From: CAZIRF01 sp964541755 | Lineage (GTDB): Bacteria; Spirochaetota; Spirochaetia; Treponematales; Breznakiellaceae | Assembly: GCA_964541755.1 (NCBI GenBank) | Contig: CAZIRF010000007.1 | Span: 1 to 64,000 of the forward strand | Direction of reading: 5' to 3' | Length of the DNA: 64,000 nt | Shown here: one piece after another, positions 32,842 to 40,956 of the stretch | How the letters are laid out: each line of letters begins with the position of its first letter | Numbering within the stretch: the stretch's first letter is position 1 | Notes under the pieces: model-generated | What the model was told of the DNA's origin: nothing | Database searches by the model: none | What the model saw: only the letters and a program-made list of their open reading frames with translations | Made by a program: the position numbers and the translations under genes

Positions 32842-34542
32842 CTATACCGCCTCTTCGCCGGCGACTGACTGGGGGCCGGGTGCTGCCGCTTCAATCGAGA
32901 GTTCCTCGTTGTGCATGCCCAGAACCTGGTCGCGCATGGTGTCAATCGTCTTGCGATTGACTTCTCCAAGGGTCTGGAGCTTCTTCGAGATGTCCTGTAC
33001 GACGTCGAATCGCTTGGCCATTTCCGCTGTTTCGGTGAGGACCCGCTCTGCGATTGACAAAATGGAGGTAATGCCTTCGCTGGAACGCTCGATGCTCGTC
33101 CTGGACTCGACGACCGTCTGTTCGGTGTTGCGGGTAAGGGCGGCAACCGTCTCGACGGCCTGCATGACGTCGTTTGAACCGCTGGAGACTTCGCGCACAC
33201 TCAAGAGGAGCTCGTGAATCATGTCGGCGAGCCCCTGAATTTCGCCGCCGACGTTTTGGAAGAAGGACAGTATGTCCTGATTCTGCTCTGCGACCTTGAG
33301 GATTGCCTCCTGGGTCTCCTTGAGGGCTGTCGAAATGACGCGCGAACTGTTGGCCGCTTCATGGGACAGGTTGCGAATCTGCCCGGCTACGACGGCAAAG
33401 CCCCGTCCATGCACCCCGGCGTGGGCAGCCTCGATGGAGGCATTGAGCCCCAAGAGGTTGGTGCGTTCGGCAACATCCTCTATGAAGGCACTCTTTTCGA
33501 TCATGCGCATGGCCAGGGTTTGGACCTGCTCGATCGAGGTTCGGATTTCCGCGAGCTTTACTTCGCCGGTCGAGGCAAATTCTGCCATGCGCTGGACGGC
33601 TTCTCCCTTTTGGCTGGCCTGTGTCCCCATGTTTCCAACGGCACTGGCCATCTGCTCTATGGCAGAGGAGGCATTGCCCACTTGCAGGGTGTACGACTCG
33701 AGGGTTTCCTGCATGGCTATTTGCCGTTGAACGGCAATGCTGTTTTCTTTCGACGAGCTGTCCAGCGCTCGCGAGAGTTCCTCCATGCCATCGACAATCT
33801 GGTCGACCCGGCCGGATACATCGACGATGGCCTCGCGGGTATTGTTGGCCCCGCTCGCCATGTCTTGGGCAATTTCATCGGCACTGCGCTGGCAGGTGCT
33901 TATGGCGGATGACAGGAGGCTGTACTCGTTGCGCGAGCGCACCATTTGCGCTTCTATGGTCGCGATGAGGTTTTTCTGGCTGCGGGTAATGAGGGCGGCG
34001 AAGACCGTGCCAATGCCGGTAAGCAGTATGGTCATGAAGAGGTTCTGGACCGCCAAGGTCGTGACGACCTTTCCGTCTGCCGGGAAGGCATCGATGAAGT
34101 AGAGGGCCAGGATACCCGCGACGTTGAGGACCCCGGTAATGACGGCCAGGTACATGTTGGTCGAAAGGAGGGCGGTGACTATCAGCATGAGGCCGCCGAT
34201 TGTTCCCCAGACGTAGGTCTCGTAGACATTCTTGTAGGCGTCGAACTTGATCGCCACGAACAAGATGGCCCAGAGCCCGTAAATGATGAGGGCGGATGCC
34301 AATGTGGGTTCTTCGCGGCGGAGCAGGTAGAGAGAACACGCTGCGAGCAAACCGTAGACAAGCCCGGTCGCACCGGCGACGACAGCGCCGGTGAAAATCA
34401 TGACCCCGCCAGTGATAACGGCGAGAATCCCCAAAAATACGGCCGTCCAAGCGACCATGCGCGTTTTGCTTTTGACCAAGAGGGAAGAGTGCTCGTAGGG
34501 CGCAAGAACGCGTTTGATAACTTTAAAAGGTATAGCTGCCAT
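32842..34542 (-). CDS. Methyl-accepting chemotaxis protein with six-helix membrane sensor
   Basis: 566 aa. Residues about 28-190 contain six membrane helices with only short loops, so there is no large periplasmic ligand domain; the signal is probably sensed in or at the membrane. The C-terminal two thirds are a helical signalling domain with the CheA/CheW-contact tip ERTNLLGLNASIEAAHAG (around 375-395) and Glu/Gln-rich methylation helices. No HAMP domain is evident. Single gene between terminators. It starts 6 nt after a good -10 box, so its mRNA may lack a leader. Contains one CTGATAGT copy (34178-34185). Confidence 0.93.
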   Translation of the reverse strand: MAAIPFKVIKRVLAPYEHSSLLVKSKTRMVAWTAVFLGILAVITGGVMIFTGAVVAGATGLVYGLLAACSLYLLRREEPTLASALIIYGLWAILFVAIKFDAYKNVYETYVWGTIGGLMLIVTALLSTNMYLAVITGVLNVAGILALYFIDAFPADGKVVTTLAVQNLFMTILLTGIGTVFAALITRSQKNLIATIEAQMVRSRNEYSLLSSAISTCQRSADEIAQDMASGANNTREAIVDVSGRVDQIVDGMEELSRALDSSSKENSIAVQRQIAMQETLESYTLQVGNASSAIEQMASAVGNMGTQASQKGEAVQRMAEFASTGEVKLAEIRTSIEQVQTLAMRMIEKSAFIEDVAERTNLLGLNASIEAAHAGVHGRGFAVVAGQIRNLSHEAANSSRVISTALKETQEAILKVAEQNQDILSFFQNVGGEIQGLADMIHELLLSVREVSSGSNDVMQAVETVAALTRNTEQTVVESRTSIERSSEGITSILSIAERVLTETAEMAKRFDVVQDISKKLQTLGEVNRKTIDTMRDQVLGMHNEELSIEAAAPGPQSVAGEEAV

Positions 34543-34548
34543 GTCGTT

Positions 34549-34577
34549 AATATAGAACCAAAGCTGCTGTATCGCAA
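34549..34577 (-). promoter_or_regulatory. Candidate mcp promoter (leaderless)
   Basis: Minus strand TTGCGA (34572-34577), 17-nt spacer, TATATT (34549-34554), 6 nt, ATG (34542). No ribosome site can fit. Confidence 0.55.
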
Positions 34578-34608
34578 TGAGTATAGCCGTTTTCGGTACA
34601 GATTCGAC

Positions 34609-34639
34609 AAAAAAGGGGCGCTTTTTGGCTTTTACGCCC
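34609..34639 (-). terminator. Weak terminator after the alpha-hydroxy-acid oxidase gene
   Basis: On the minus strand GGGCG (34639-34635) and CGCCC (34620-34616) flank an A-rich loop and are followed by CTTTTTTG. The 5-bp stem is short. Confidence 0.5.
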
Positions 34640-34641
34640 GT

Positions 34642-35553
34642 TCAGGCTTCTTTTGCCCGAAGCCCTTGTTTTCCTGTTTCGGCTGGCTCACAAATGGCGA
34701 AGGTGGCTTGAACCGCGTGTCGTATCCCCTGCAAACCGTCCTTCAAGAGGGCGGTGATGAAGGGCCGGCCGATAAGGACTTCCTTTGCCCCAAGTGCCCG
34801 CGCGATCTGGCGGTCGCGGGCAAAGCGTATGCCCCCGTCAACCCAGATTTCCCCGCAGTGGCGGGCGAGCATGGCCCCGTGTTCGGCGAGGAAGTCGGCC
34901 GTGGCGCCGCGGCGGGTTTCGATGCGGCCGCCGTGGTTCGAGACGACCACCACATCGGGTTTGAGCTCGCGGACGAGTTCGAGGTCTTCGAGGGTGAATA
35001 CCCCTTTTATGGCAAAGGGCCGCTGTGCAGCCTTGGCCAAAACCCGCAGGCTGTAGGCGTCTTTCTTTTCCAGCTGCACGCGGTTTCGCATCGTCAATAT
35101 GTTGTAGGAGTCGATATCCACGCCCAAGTACTCGGCCTGTTCGCGGGCCCAGTCGAAGCGTTCGAGAATGCGCTCGTTGGGGTAGGGCTTGCAGAATACC
35201 GCGCCGCGCGCACCGGCCGCTTCAAGGGCCTCGATACCGTAGCGCAGCTTCTCGTCGGGGACGCCGTCGCCTATGGCGAGGGCCACATCCGCACAGAGGG
35301 CCGCGTCGATGATGGCGCGGTAAAAGGGGGCCTCGCTCCCGAATCCGATATTTTCAACCGAACCGGTGATGGGGGCCAGGCGCATGTCGGCCGCAGGGCT
35401 GTCCTCGTTCACCAGATGTGCGTAGTTAACCCATGCCGCGCAGTTTGCCTGGAAGTTGGCGCTCTCGAAGGCGCCGCCCATGCCGGGAAGCTCTCCCGTG
35501 CATCCGTGCCCGTCGCAGACGGGGCAAAAATGGCATTTGGCCTGTATGTTCAT
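34642..35553 (-). CDS. FMN-dependent alpha-hydroxy-acid oxidase/dehydrogenase with N-terminal Cys cluster
   Basis: 303 aa TIM-barrel flavoenzyme of the lactate oxidase/glycolate oxidase superfamily; it should oxidise a 2-hydroxy acid. The catalytic VSNHGGR motif and the FMN-phosphate region (WVDGGIRFARD ... GAKEVLIGRPF) are present, and AIKGVFTLEDLE carries the active-site Lys. It is shorter than the usual 350-380 aa and starts with four cysteines, C7-x2-C10-x2-C13-x4-C18, a possible metal or iron-sulfur site absent from classic members. ATG 35553 has TAAGGAC upstream. Last gene of an apparent operon with MATE exporter and esterase; the substrate is not known. Confidence 0.85.
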   Translation of the reverse strand: MNIQAKCHFCPVCDGHGCTGELPGMGGAFESANFQANCAAWVNYAHLVNEDSPAADMRLAPITGSVENIGFGSEAPFYRAIIDAALCADVALAIGDGVPDEKLRYGIEALEAAGARGAVFCKPYPNERILERFDWAREQAEYLGVDIDSYNILTMRNRVQLEKKDAYSLRVLAKAAQRPFAIKGVFTLEDLELVRELKPDVVVVSNHGGRIETRRGATADFLAEHGAMLARHCGEIWVDGGIRFARDRQIARALGAKEVLIGRPFITALLKDGLQGIRHAVQATFAICEPAETGKQGLRAKEA

Positions 35554-35593
35554 GGTACGTCCTTACCCCATTATCGGCATTGATACTTCCATC

Positions 35594-37534
35594 CTACACT
35601 CCGATCTCGCCAGCGGCAAGGGAACAGCTCGGGCGCAGATGGCCGCCGTCTGTGCGCAGGAAGCGCAGGAAGAAGCCGTCGCTCGCCCCGCTTCCATAGC
35701 CCAGCGCGACTGTAACGCGGTGTTTCCCGGCCGCGCACTGTACGGGTGCGCGGAATTCGTCCTGTGTGGCGAAGGGGGGGAAGGTGTCAGACTGATAGAT
35801 AAGCTCCGCATCAATCCACATCGAGAGCGGCCCGTCGTGGCCGATAAGCGCATCCATCGTCATGTCCTCCGGGCAGAAGAGCTCCGAACGGCAGATGGCG
35901 ATACTTCCGGGGCCCGAATCCTTGAGCCCCGGCACCTGTACCTTCCACCAGCCGTCAAAGAAGCGCCGCAGCGGCCGGCCCTCGGGTTCGGGCAGCGCGT
36001 CGGTCTGTCCCTTCCCGGCAGGGGCAGACAGTTGTTGAGGCGCCTGGATCTCCCAACAGCGGAACCAGTTGGACCGGGGCGGGAGTTCCCCGATTTCAAG
36101 GGGCCCGAACACCGGCAGGGGCATTCCCCTCATGTCGAACGTGTTGATAAAGGGCTCGACCCCCAGCCCGTGGTGGACGTACAGCCCGTCGAGCTCGTCG
36201 CAGGTTAGGCGAAGCCGCACCGTGGAACCCGCACAGCGCGCCTGATACACGTAGCGCGCTTCTTTCCCCTCGCGGTTCGCCAGTGTAAACCCGCCCGTCG
36301 TCCCCCTGCTCTCGAGACCCCCCACAACGTGTTCGAAGTCAATGTCGATCCAGGTTGACCAGCGGTCGAAACCGCAGCGCGCGCGCAAGGGCCGCGGCGG
36401 CGGAAGGAGGGGGCGATCGGGGTAGAGAAAGCGTTCCGCACTGTTTGCCATGCGACGCGCCAGGGTCGCATGGGCGCGGCCGCTCAAGTGGATCCAGTCG
36501 TCCATCTCGAGGTCGGCCGTCGGGATGCAGTCGAGTCGGGCAATACGCTCAGGAAGCCGCCACTGCTGGTCGACCACCCGCGTCCAGGAGGCGACATCGA
36601 CGCTGCGGCCCACTTCCCGGGCGATCTGCGCCATGACCACGGGAAGGTCTGCATAGCCGGTATCGCGGCGCAGGGCGGCGACAAAGCCCTCCATTTTGTT
36701 GCGGTACGAATCGCAGAGGGCGCTCCAGGTATCGCTGCAGCCCTGGTGCCAGAGGAGCCCCGCCGGGGTCTGTCCCGCTGCCTTGAGCGAGAGGAGGAGC
36801 GAGCCGTAGAGAGACTCCCCCTCAAGGGCCGCCAGGGCCGGGTCCCACTCGTCCATGCGGGTGCCCCCGTGCGCCGTCGCAATCAGGCCCTGCGGGACCC
36901 CCGTGCGGCGGTACATCTCGAGGCCGAACCAAACCCCCAGGCCCGTCCCCTTCGTCTGGAGGGGCTTTTTGCGCTGTGCAGTCTGTGCGTCTTCAAATTC
37001 CCCCTGGTGGTGAACCGGGTCGGGCGACTCGCGCAGGTAGTGCAGGGGATCCCTCGCCTCCTCCCAGACACGCGCCATGGCAAGACTGCGCACCCAGGGG
37101 GCGGGAGTCGGCGCGTCGATCAGGTTCCCGACGCCCTCCATGTTGCTCTGCCCCGCGAGGAGCCAGAGGTCCCCCACCCACAGGTCGTCAAAACAGAGCC
37201 TTTCATCGCCCCGCGACAGCTCGAGGCGGTAGGGGCCGCCGGGGGGAAGATCGTCAAGTATAAAGGCTGATAGTTCCGCTCCGTCTTGCGCCAAGAGGTG
37301 GTTTTCCCACCCGGGGATGCTGCCGTCCGGCCCCGAAAGGCGTGCGAAGACCGGCAGATTGGCGTCTGTGCCGGCCGCGGGCCAATGGCAGACGAGCCGC
37401 CCGCGGGCGTCGGGCCCCGCCGAGGGCAAAAAGGGGGCTGTGGGCGCACAGCGCTGGATGAGCATCCCGCTCGCCAGCGGCGGGGCCCCTTGGGGGGCGG
37501 AAACAACGGTATTCCGGGTTTCGGGTGTTGCCAT
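35594..37534 (-). CDS. SGNH/sialate-O-acetylesterase-like carbohydrate esterase
   Basis: 646 aa, no signal peptide seen, so probably cytoplasmic. Residues about 110-330 carry SGNH esterase blocks of the sialate-O-acetylesterase/CE6 group: LLAGQSNMEG (nucleophile Ser), ATAHGGTRMDEW, LLWHQGCSDTW (family form is QGESD; here Cys replaces Glu), and the late DDWIHLSGRAHATLARR with catalytic Asp/His. The C-terminal half has beta-rich modules. It likely removes acetyl groups from sugars. Its ATG overlaps the MATE stop by one base (TGATG), and the hydroxy-acid oxidase follows after 40 nt. A CTGATAGT copy lies at 37267-37274. Confidence 0.82.
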   Translation of the reverse strand: MATPETRNTVVSAPQGAPPLASGMLIQRCAPTAPFLPSAGPDARGRLVCHWPAAGTDANLPVFARLSGPDGSIPGWENHLLAQDGAELSAFILDDLPPGGPYRLELSRGDERLCFDDLWVGDLWLLAGQSNMEGVGNLIDAPTPAPWVRSLAMARVWEEARDPLHYLRESPDPVHHQGEFEDAQTAQRKKPLQTKGTGLGVWFGLEMYRRTGVPQGLIATAHGGTRMDEWDPALAALEGESLYGSLLLSLKAAGQTPAGLLWHQGCSDTWSALCDSYRNKMEGFVAALRRDTGYADLPVVMAQIAREVGRSVDVASWTRVVDQQWRLPERIARLDCIPTADLEMDDWIHLSGRAHATLARRMANSAERFLYPDRPLLPPPRPLRARCGFDRWSTWIDIDFEHVVGGLESRGTTGGFTLANREGKEARYVYQARCAGSTVRLRLTCDELDGLYVHHGLGVEPFINTFDMRGMPLPVFGPLEIGELPPRSNWFRCWEIQAPQQLSAPAGKGQTDALPEPEGRPLRRFFDGWWKVQVPGLKDSGPGSIAICRSELFCPEDMTMDALIGHDGPLSMWIDAELIYQSDTFPPFATQDEFRAPVQCAAGKHRVTVALGYGSGASDGFFLRFLRTDGGHLRPSCSLAAGEIGV

Positions 37535-38877
37535 CAGTCCATATCTCCTTCTCCACTCGCGCGAACGAGGCGCTTGGTCTTCCACTTGCCGCCCTTCCAG
37601 CGCAAAATCATGATGGTTCCGCGGAACCACTCGTCGATGGTGGGGCCCAGCCAGACGCCCACGAGGCCCAGGGCAAAGTGTATGCCCAGGAGCCAGGCGA
37701 GGAAGACGCTCACGCACCACATGGTCACGAGGCCCACGCCTACCGGGAAGCGGACGTCGCCTGCGCCCTTGAGGGCGGGGATGATGATGGTATTGAAGTT
37801 GCGGGCCGGCTCCTGGAGGAGCGAGAGGAGAAGGACCGATGCGGTAATACGGGTTATCTCCGGGTCTTGGGTAAAGAGGCCGATGAGCGGGTAGCGAAAG
37901 AGGACGAGGCCGATAGCCCCCAGCGTCGAGATGGCAACCCCCACGAGAAAGTAGCCGTAGACCCGGCGATGTGCTTCCTCCGCCTGGCCGGCCCCCACCA
38001 TGTGGCCCACCTTGATCTGGGTTGCCGACCCAATCGAGATTCCGAAGATGAAGACATAGCGGGCAATCGTGATGAAGAGCCCCTGCGCGGCGAGGGCTTC
38101 CGTCCCCAGTTGGGCCACGAAGGAGATGATGACGATTTGTGACAGATTGTACGAGAGGTTTTCACCCGCGGTGGGCACCCCGATAGCGAAGATGTCCTTG
38201 AACACCCGTTTGGGGATTTTCTTGACACCCTGCCAGTTGATCTTGATGGTATTTGAACGTTTGCGTATCTGCCACTGTAAAAGGAAGAGGGCAACCAGTT
38301 GCGAAAAGACGGTGGAGACCGCGACGCCGGGAACCCCGAAGACGGGCAGACCTAAGGGGCCGAAGAGGGCGATGGCGTTACCGATGATATTGAGGCCCAG
38401 GACGACCGTGTTCACGTACATGGGGATGCGGGCGAAGCCCCAGGAGCGCAAAACGGATGCCTGCACGAGGTTGAGGGCCATGAAGACCGATGCCCCCCCG
38501 TAAATGACGATGTAGCTCGTGGCATGCCGGTAAACGATATCTTCAAGTCCGTAGACTCTGAGTATGTGCGGGAAGCCCAGGACTACCCCGACACTGGTCA
38601 ATATCGATATTCCCCCCACCATGATGAAACCGGCGAGGGCGGTCTTGCCTGCCTCCTTGGGGCGCTGTGCCCCCAGGTTTTGCGAGATGAGTATGCCCAC
38701 CCCGATAGCGACCATCTGGTACATGAGCTGGATGAAAAAGGCGAACTGGTTCACCGAGCTCAGCGCGGCAGCAGCCTTTTCGCTGTAGGCATAGAGCATG
38801 AGCTGGTCGACGGCAACCAGAGAGGCCCGCACGAGGTTTTCGAGGAGAATGGGGATGACCAAAGAGGTAAGTGTCAT
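37534..38877 (-). CDS. MATE-family efflux transporter
   Basis: 447 aa inner-membrane exporter of the MATE (NorM/DinF-like) family, normal length with about 12 helices. Typical stretches: PILLENLVRASLVAVDQLML near the start, AIGVGILISQNLGAQRPKEA in the first half, and AIGVPTAGENLSYNLSQ plus GSATQIKVGHMVGAGQ in the second half. Exports drugs or metabolites in exchange for H+ or Na+. First gene of a three-gene operon. No good ribosome site was seen near ATG 38877; an AATACT box lies 9 nt upstream with TTCCCG at 17-nt spacing. Confidence 0.92.
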   Translation of the reverse strand: MTLTSLVIPILLENLVRASLVAVDQLMLYAYSEKAAAALSSVNQFAFFIQLMYQMVAIGVGILISQNLGAQRPKEAGKTALAGFIMVGGISILTSVGVVLGFPHILRVYGLEDIVYRHATSYIVIYGGASVFMALNLVQASVLRSWGFARIPMYVNTVVLGLNIIGNAIALFGPLGLPVFGVPGVAVSTVFSQLVALFLLQWQIRKRSNTIKINWQGVKKIPKRVFKDIFAIGVPTAGENLSYNLSQIVIISFVAQLGTEALAAQGLFITIARYVFIFGISIGSATQIKVGHMVGAGQAEEAHRRVYGYFLVGVAISTLGAIGLVLFRYPLIGLFTQDPEITRITASVLLLSLLQEPARNFNTIIIPALKGAGDVRFPVGVGLVTMWCVSVFLAWLLGIHFALGLVGVWLGPTIDEWFRGTIMILRWKGGKWKTKRLVRASGEGDMD

Positions 38878-38935
38878 GGGACTATGAGTATTCTGTTTTT
38901 TTTGTATTACGGGAAGTGGGGGGCTGTGGATTTAT

Positions 38936-39874
38936 TCAATCCGTATAGCCCAAGGCTGCCGCGAGGCGACAGGCGAGGTCTTCGATATCGCTTCGGCGGG
39001 CCAGGGCCTCCAGCCAATTGTCCGGGATGGATTCGACCCCGTAGGCGAGAGCGGCGAGGCCCCCCACGATGGACGCGACGCTGTCGGTGTCGCCGCCCAG
39101 GTTGACGGCTGCCAGGCAGGCTGCGCGGTAGTTGTCTGTTGCGAGGAGGCTCCACAGGGCCGATTCGAGGGTATCAATGACATAGGCGGTCGAGGTGATG
39201 TCGCGGCTGGAGCAAGATGCGAGCGATCCGTCGAGTATTCGGGCAAAGTGGACGGCTTCCGCTTCCTCCCCGTGGCGCTCGCCAAAGGCCTGTCTCGTCT
39301 GCTCGTAGGCGCGGTGGATGGAGGCCCCTTTCAAAATGGCGAGGGCGAGTTCGACGCAGAAGCTGCAGGCCAGTACGGCGCGGCGGTGGGCATGGGTAAG
39401 CGAAGAGACATCCGCGACCATTTGCTCGCGCTTGCCGGGGGAGCGGTCTTGTACGGCAAAAACCAGGGGGAGTATGCGCATGAGCGACCCGTTGCCGTTG
39501 TCCCGTTCGCGGCGAAGCCCTGCTTCTATGGGTGTTTTGCGCAGGGTTTTGAGGCGTTCGATAGCCAGGGCCGTTCCCCTGCCCACAGAGAATGCCGTTC
39601 CGGTGGCACTCCAGTAGCCGTTTTCCTTCCATTCTATAAAACAGTCTGCCAGGCGGGTAAGGTCCCAGGGTCCGGTGAGCATTTCGGCAAGGCAGAAGGA
39701 CAGGGCAGAATCGTCACTCCAGGTCCCCTTCTTGTAGTGGAAGCTGGCGTCATCGACGAGGTCTTCGACCGGGTTGCGTTCCAGGGTGTGGCGGGAGCTC
39801 GACTCGTAGGGAACCCCCAGGGCGTCTCCCACCGCGAGGCCGAGCAACAGCGAGCGAACGGTATCTATCGACAT
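38936..39874 (-). CDS. ADP-ribosylglycohydrolase family protein
   Basis: 312 aa, cytoplasmic, all-helical DraG/ARH family. Metal-binding signatures are intact: GLAVGDALGVPYE near the start, GTWSDDSALSF, and NLGGDTDSVASIVGG near the end. Family members remove ADP-ribose from proteins or small molecules; the target is unknown. ATG 39874 has AAGGAG. The gene lies 58 nt before the MATE gene and in the same direction, so it may be co-transcribed with that operon. A perfect inverted repeat lies in its promoter region. Confidence 0.9.
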   Translation of the reverse strand: MSIDTVRSLLLGLAVGDALGVPYESSSRHTLERNPVEDLVDDASFHYKKGTWSDDSALSFCLAEMLTGPWDLTRLADCFIEWKENGYWSATGTAFSVGRGTALAIERLKTLRKTPIEAGLRRERDNGNGSLMRILPLVFAVQDRSPGKREQMVADVSSLTHAHRRAVLACSFCVELALAILKGASIHRAYEQTRQAFGERHGEEAEAVHFARILDGSLASCSSRDITSTAYVIDTLESALWSLLATDNYRAACLAAVNLGGDTDSVASIVGGLAALAYGVESIPDNWLEALARRSDIEDLACRLAAALGYTD

Positions 39875-39906
39875 CTCTGCTCCTTGCCGGTACGTTTGTA
39901 CATTCA

Positions 39907-39925
39907 GCTTCTACATTGTAGAAGC
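39907..39925 (-). promoter_or_regulatory. Perfect inverted repeat before the ADP-ribosylglycohydrolase gene
   Basis: GCTTCTAC-ATT-GTAGAAGC, 8-bp arms with a 3-bp centre, 33 bp upstream of ATG 39874. It looks like an operator for a dimeric repressor. Confidence 0.5.
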
Positions 39926-40045
39926 ATTCCCGCCACCGGGCAAATTGTTTTTCATCAAAGGGGGCGCTCCCTGCCTTTTCGGGCGAAAAAGGGCCGGGCA
40001 GAACGTACCCGTTCATGCTAGACTGGAAGCATAACAGAGGAAGAT

Positions 40046-40138
40046 TTCCAAAAACGCGAGTTTTTGGAAGTTTCCAAAAATTCATGCAAATCCTGCAAGG
40101 ATTTGTTCAGGCGACAGCAAATGCTTGCGGAGCATTTG
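40046..40138 (+). repeat. Three tandem hairpins upstream of deoD
   Basis: TTCCAAAAAC/GTTTTTGGAA with GCGA loop (40046-40069); CAAATCCT/AGGATTTG with GCA loop (40087-40105); CAAATGCT/AGCATTTG with TGCGG loop (40118-40138). All stems are perfect. Half of the first repeats again as TTTCCAAAAA at 40071. They occupy most of the 286-bp gap before deoD and resemble in style the array after ilvC. Confidence 0.85.
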
Positions 40139-40160
40139 ATGCCGCCCGGAGGTATGAACC

Positions 40161-40868
40161 ATGTCCATTCATATTGCAGCCAAACCCGGTGATATCGCCG
40201 AGGCCGTCCTTCTGCCCGGCGATCCCCTGCGGGCCAAATTCATTGCGGAGACCTTCCTCGAAAAGCCGGTCTGTTACACCGATGTGCGCAACATGCTCGG
40301 GTTTACGGGCACATACAAGGGGAAACGCGTTTCGGTACAGGGTACCGGGATGGGGATACCGTCCATCAGTATATACGTGAACGAACTCTTCAAGGATTAC
40401 GGGGTCAAGACGGCCATTCGGGTGGGCACTGCCGGCTCCCTGCAGGCGGATGTACGCATTCGCGACCTCGTCATTGCCATGAGCGCCTGTACCGACTCCG
40501 GGGCGAATGCGATTCGCTTCAACGGCTTGTCCTTCGCGCCCACGGCCAACTGGCAGCTGCTCAACCGCGCCTGGGAAGTTGCGCTGGCATCCGGCATGGC
40601 CGCCAAGGTGGGCCCCATTGTAAGCTCGGACATGTTCTACACCGAAGACCCCGACCAGTGGAAACTCTGGTCGCGTTGGGGCGTCATGGCCGTCGAAATG
40701 GAAGCCGCGGAGCTCTATACCCTGGCGGCCAAGTACGGCCGGCGGGCCCTCGCCCTCGTCACGATATCGGACAGTCTCGTCACCGGCGAGGCCACGAGCT
40801 CCGAAGAGCGCCAGAGCACCTTCCTGCAAATGATGGAAGTGGCCCTCGAAACGGCCATTTCGACCTGA
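40161..40868 (+). CDS. deoD: Purine nucleoside phosphorylase, DeoD type
   Basis: 235 aa hexameric-type enzyme splitting purine (deoxy)nucleosides with phosphate. Family motifs: LLPGDPLRAKFIAE at the N terminus, RVGTAGSLQ, AVEMEAAELYTLAAKYG for nucleoside binding, and TISDSLVTGE containing the catalytic Asp. ATG 40161 has GGAGG at 40148-40152. Single gene, preceded by the hairpin array and converging on the GGDEF sensor gene, with an imperfect hairpin in between (about 40912-40940). Nucleoside salvage enzyme. Confidence 0.96.
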   Translation: MSIHIAAKPGDIAEAVLLPGDPLRAKFIAETFLEKPVCYTDVRNMLGFTGTYKGKRVSVQGTGMGIPSISIYVNELFKDYGVKTAIRVGTAGSLQADVRIRDLVIAMSACTDSGANAIRFNGLSFAPTANWQLLNRAWEVALASGMAAKVGPIVSSDMFYTEDPDQWKLWSRWGVMAVEMEAAELYTLAAKYGRRALALVTISDSLVTGEATSSEERQSTFLQMMEVALETAIST

Positions 40869-40956
40869 TTCAAGGAGTTCTTTCCTCGTACCGATCGGCT
40901 TCTTCCGCGTGGTGGCGACGCTTGTGCCCTGTCGTCACCCGGGAGCCCTGCATGTT

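Noticed and set aside
33946..35583. 545-codon plus-strand frame across the mcp start and the hydroxy-acid oxidase
   Set aside because: Crosses two well-supported minus-strand genes and a terminator; no domain.
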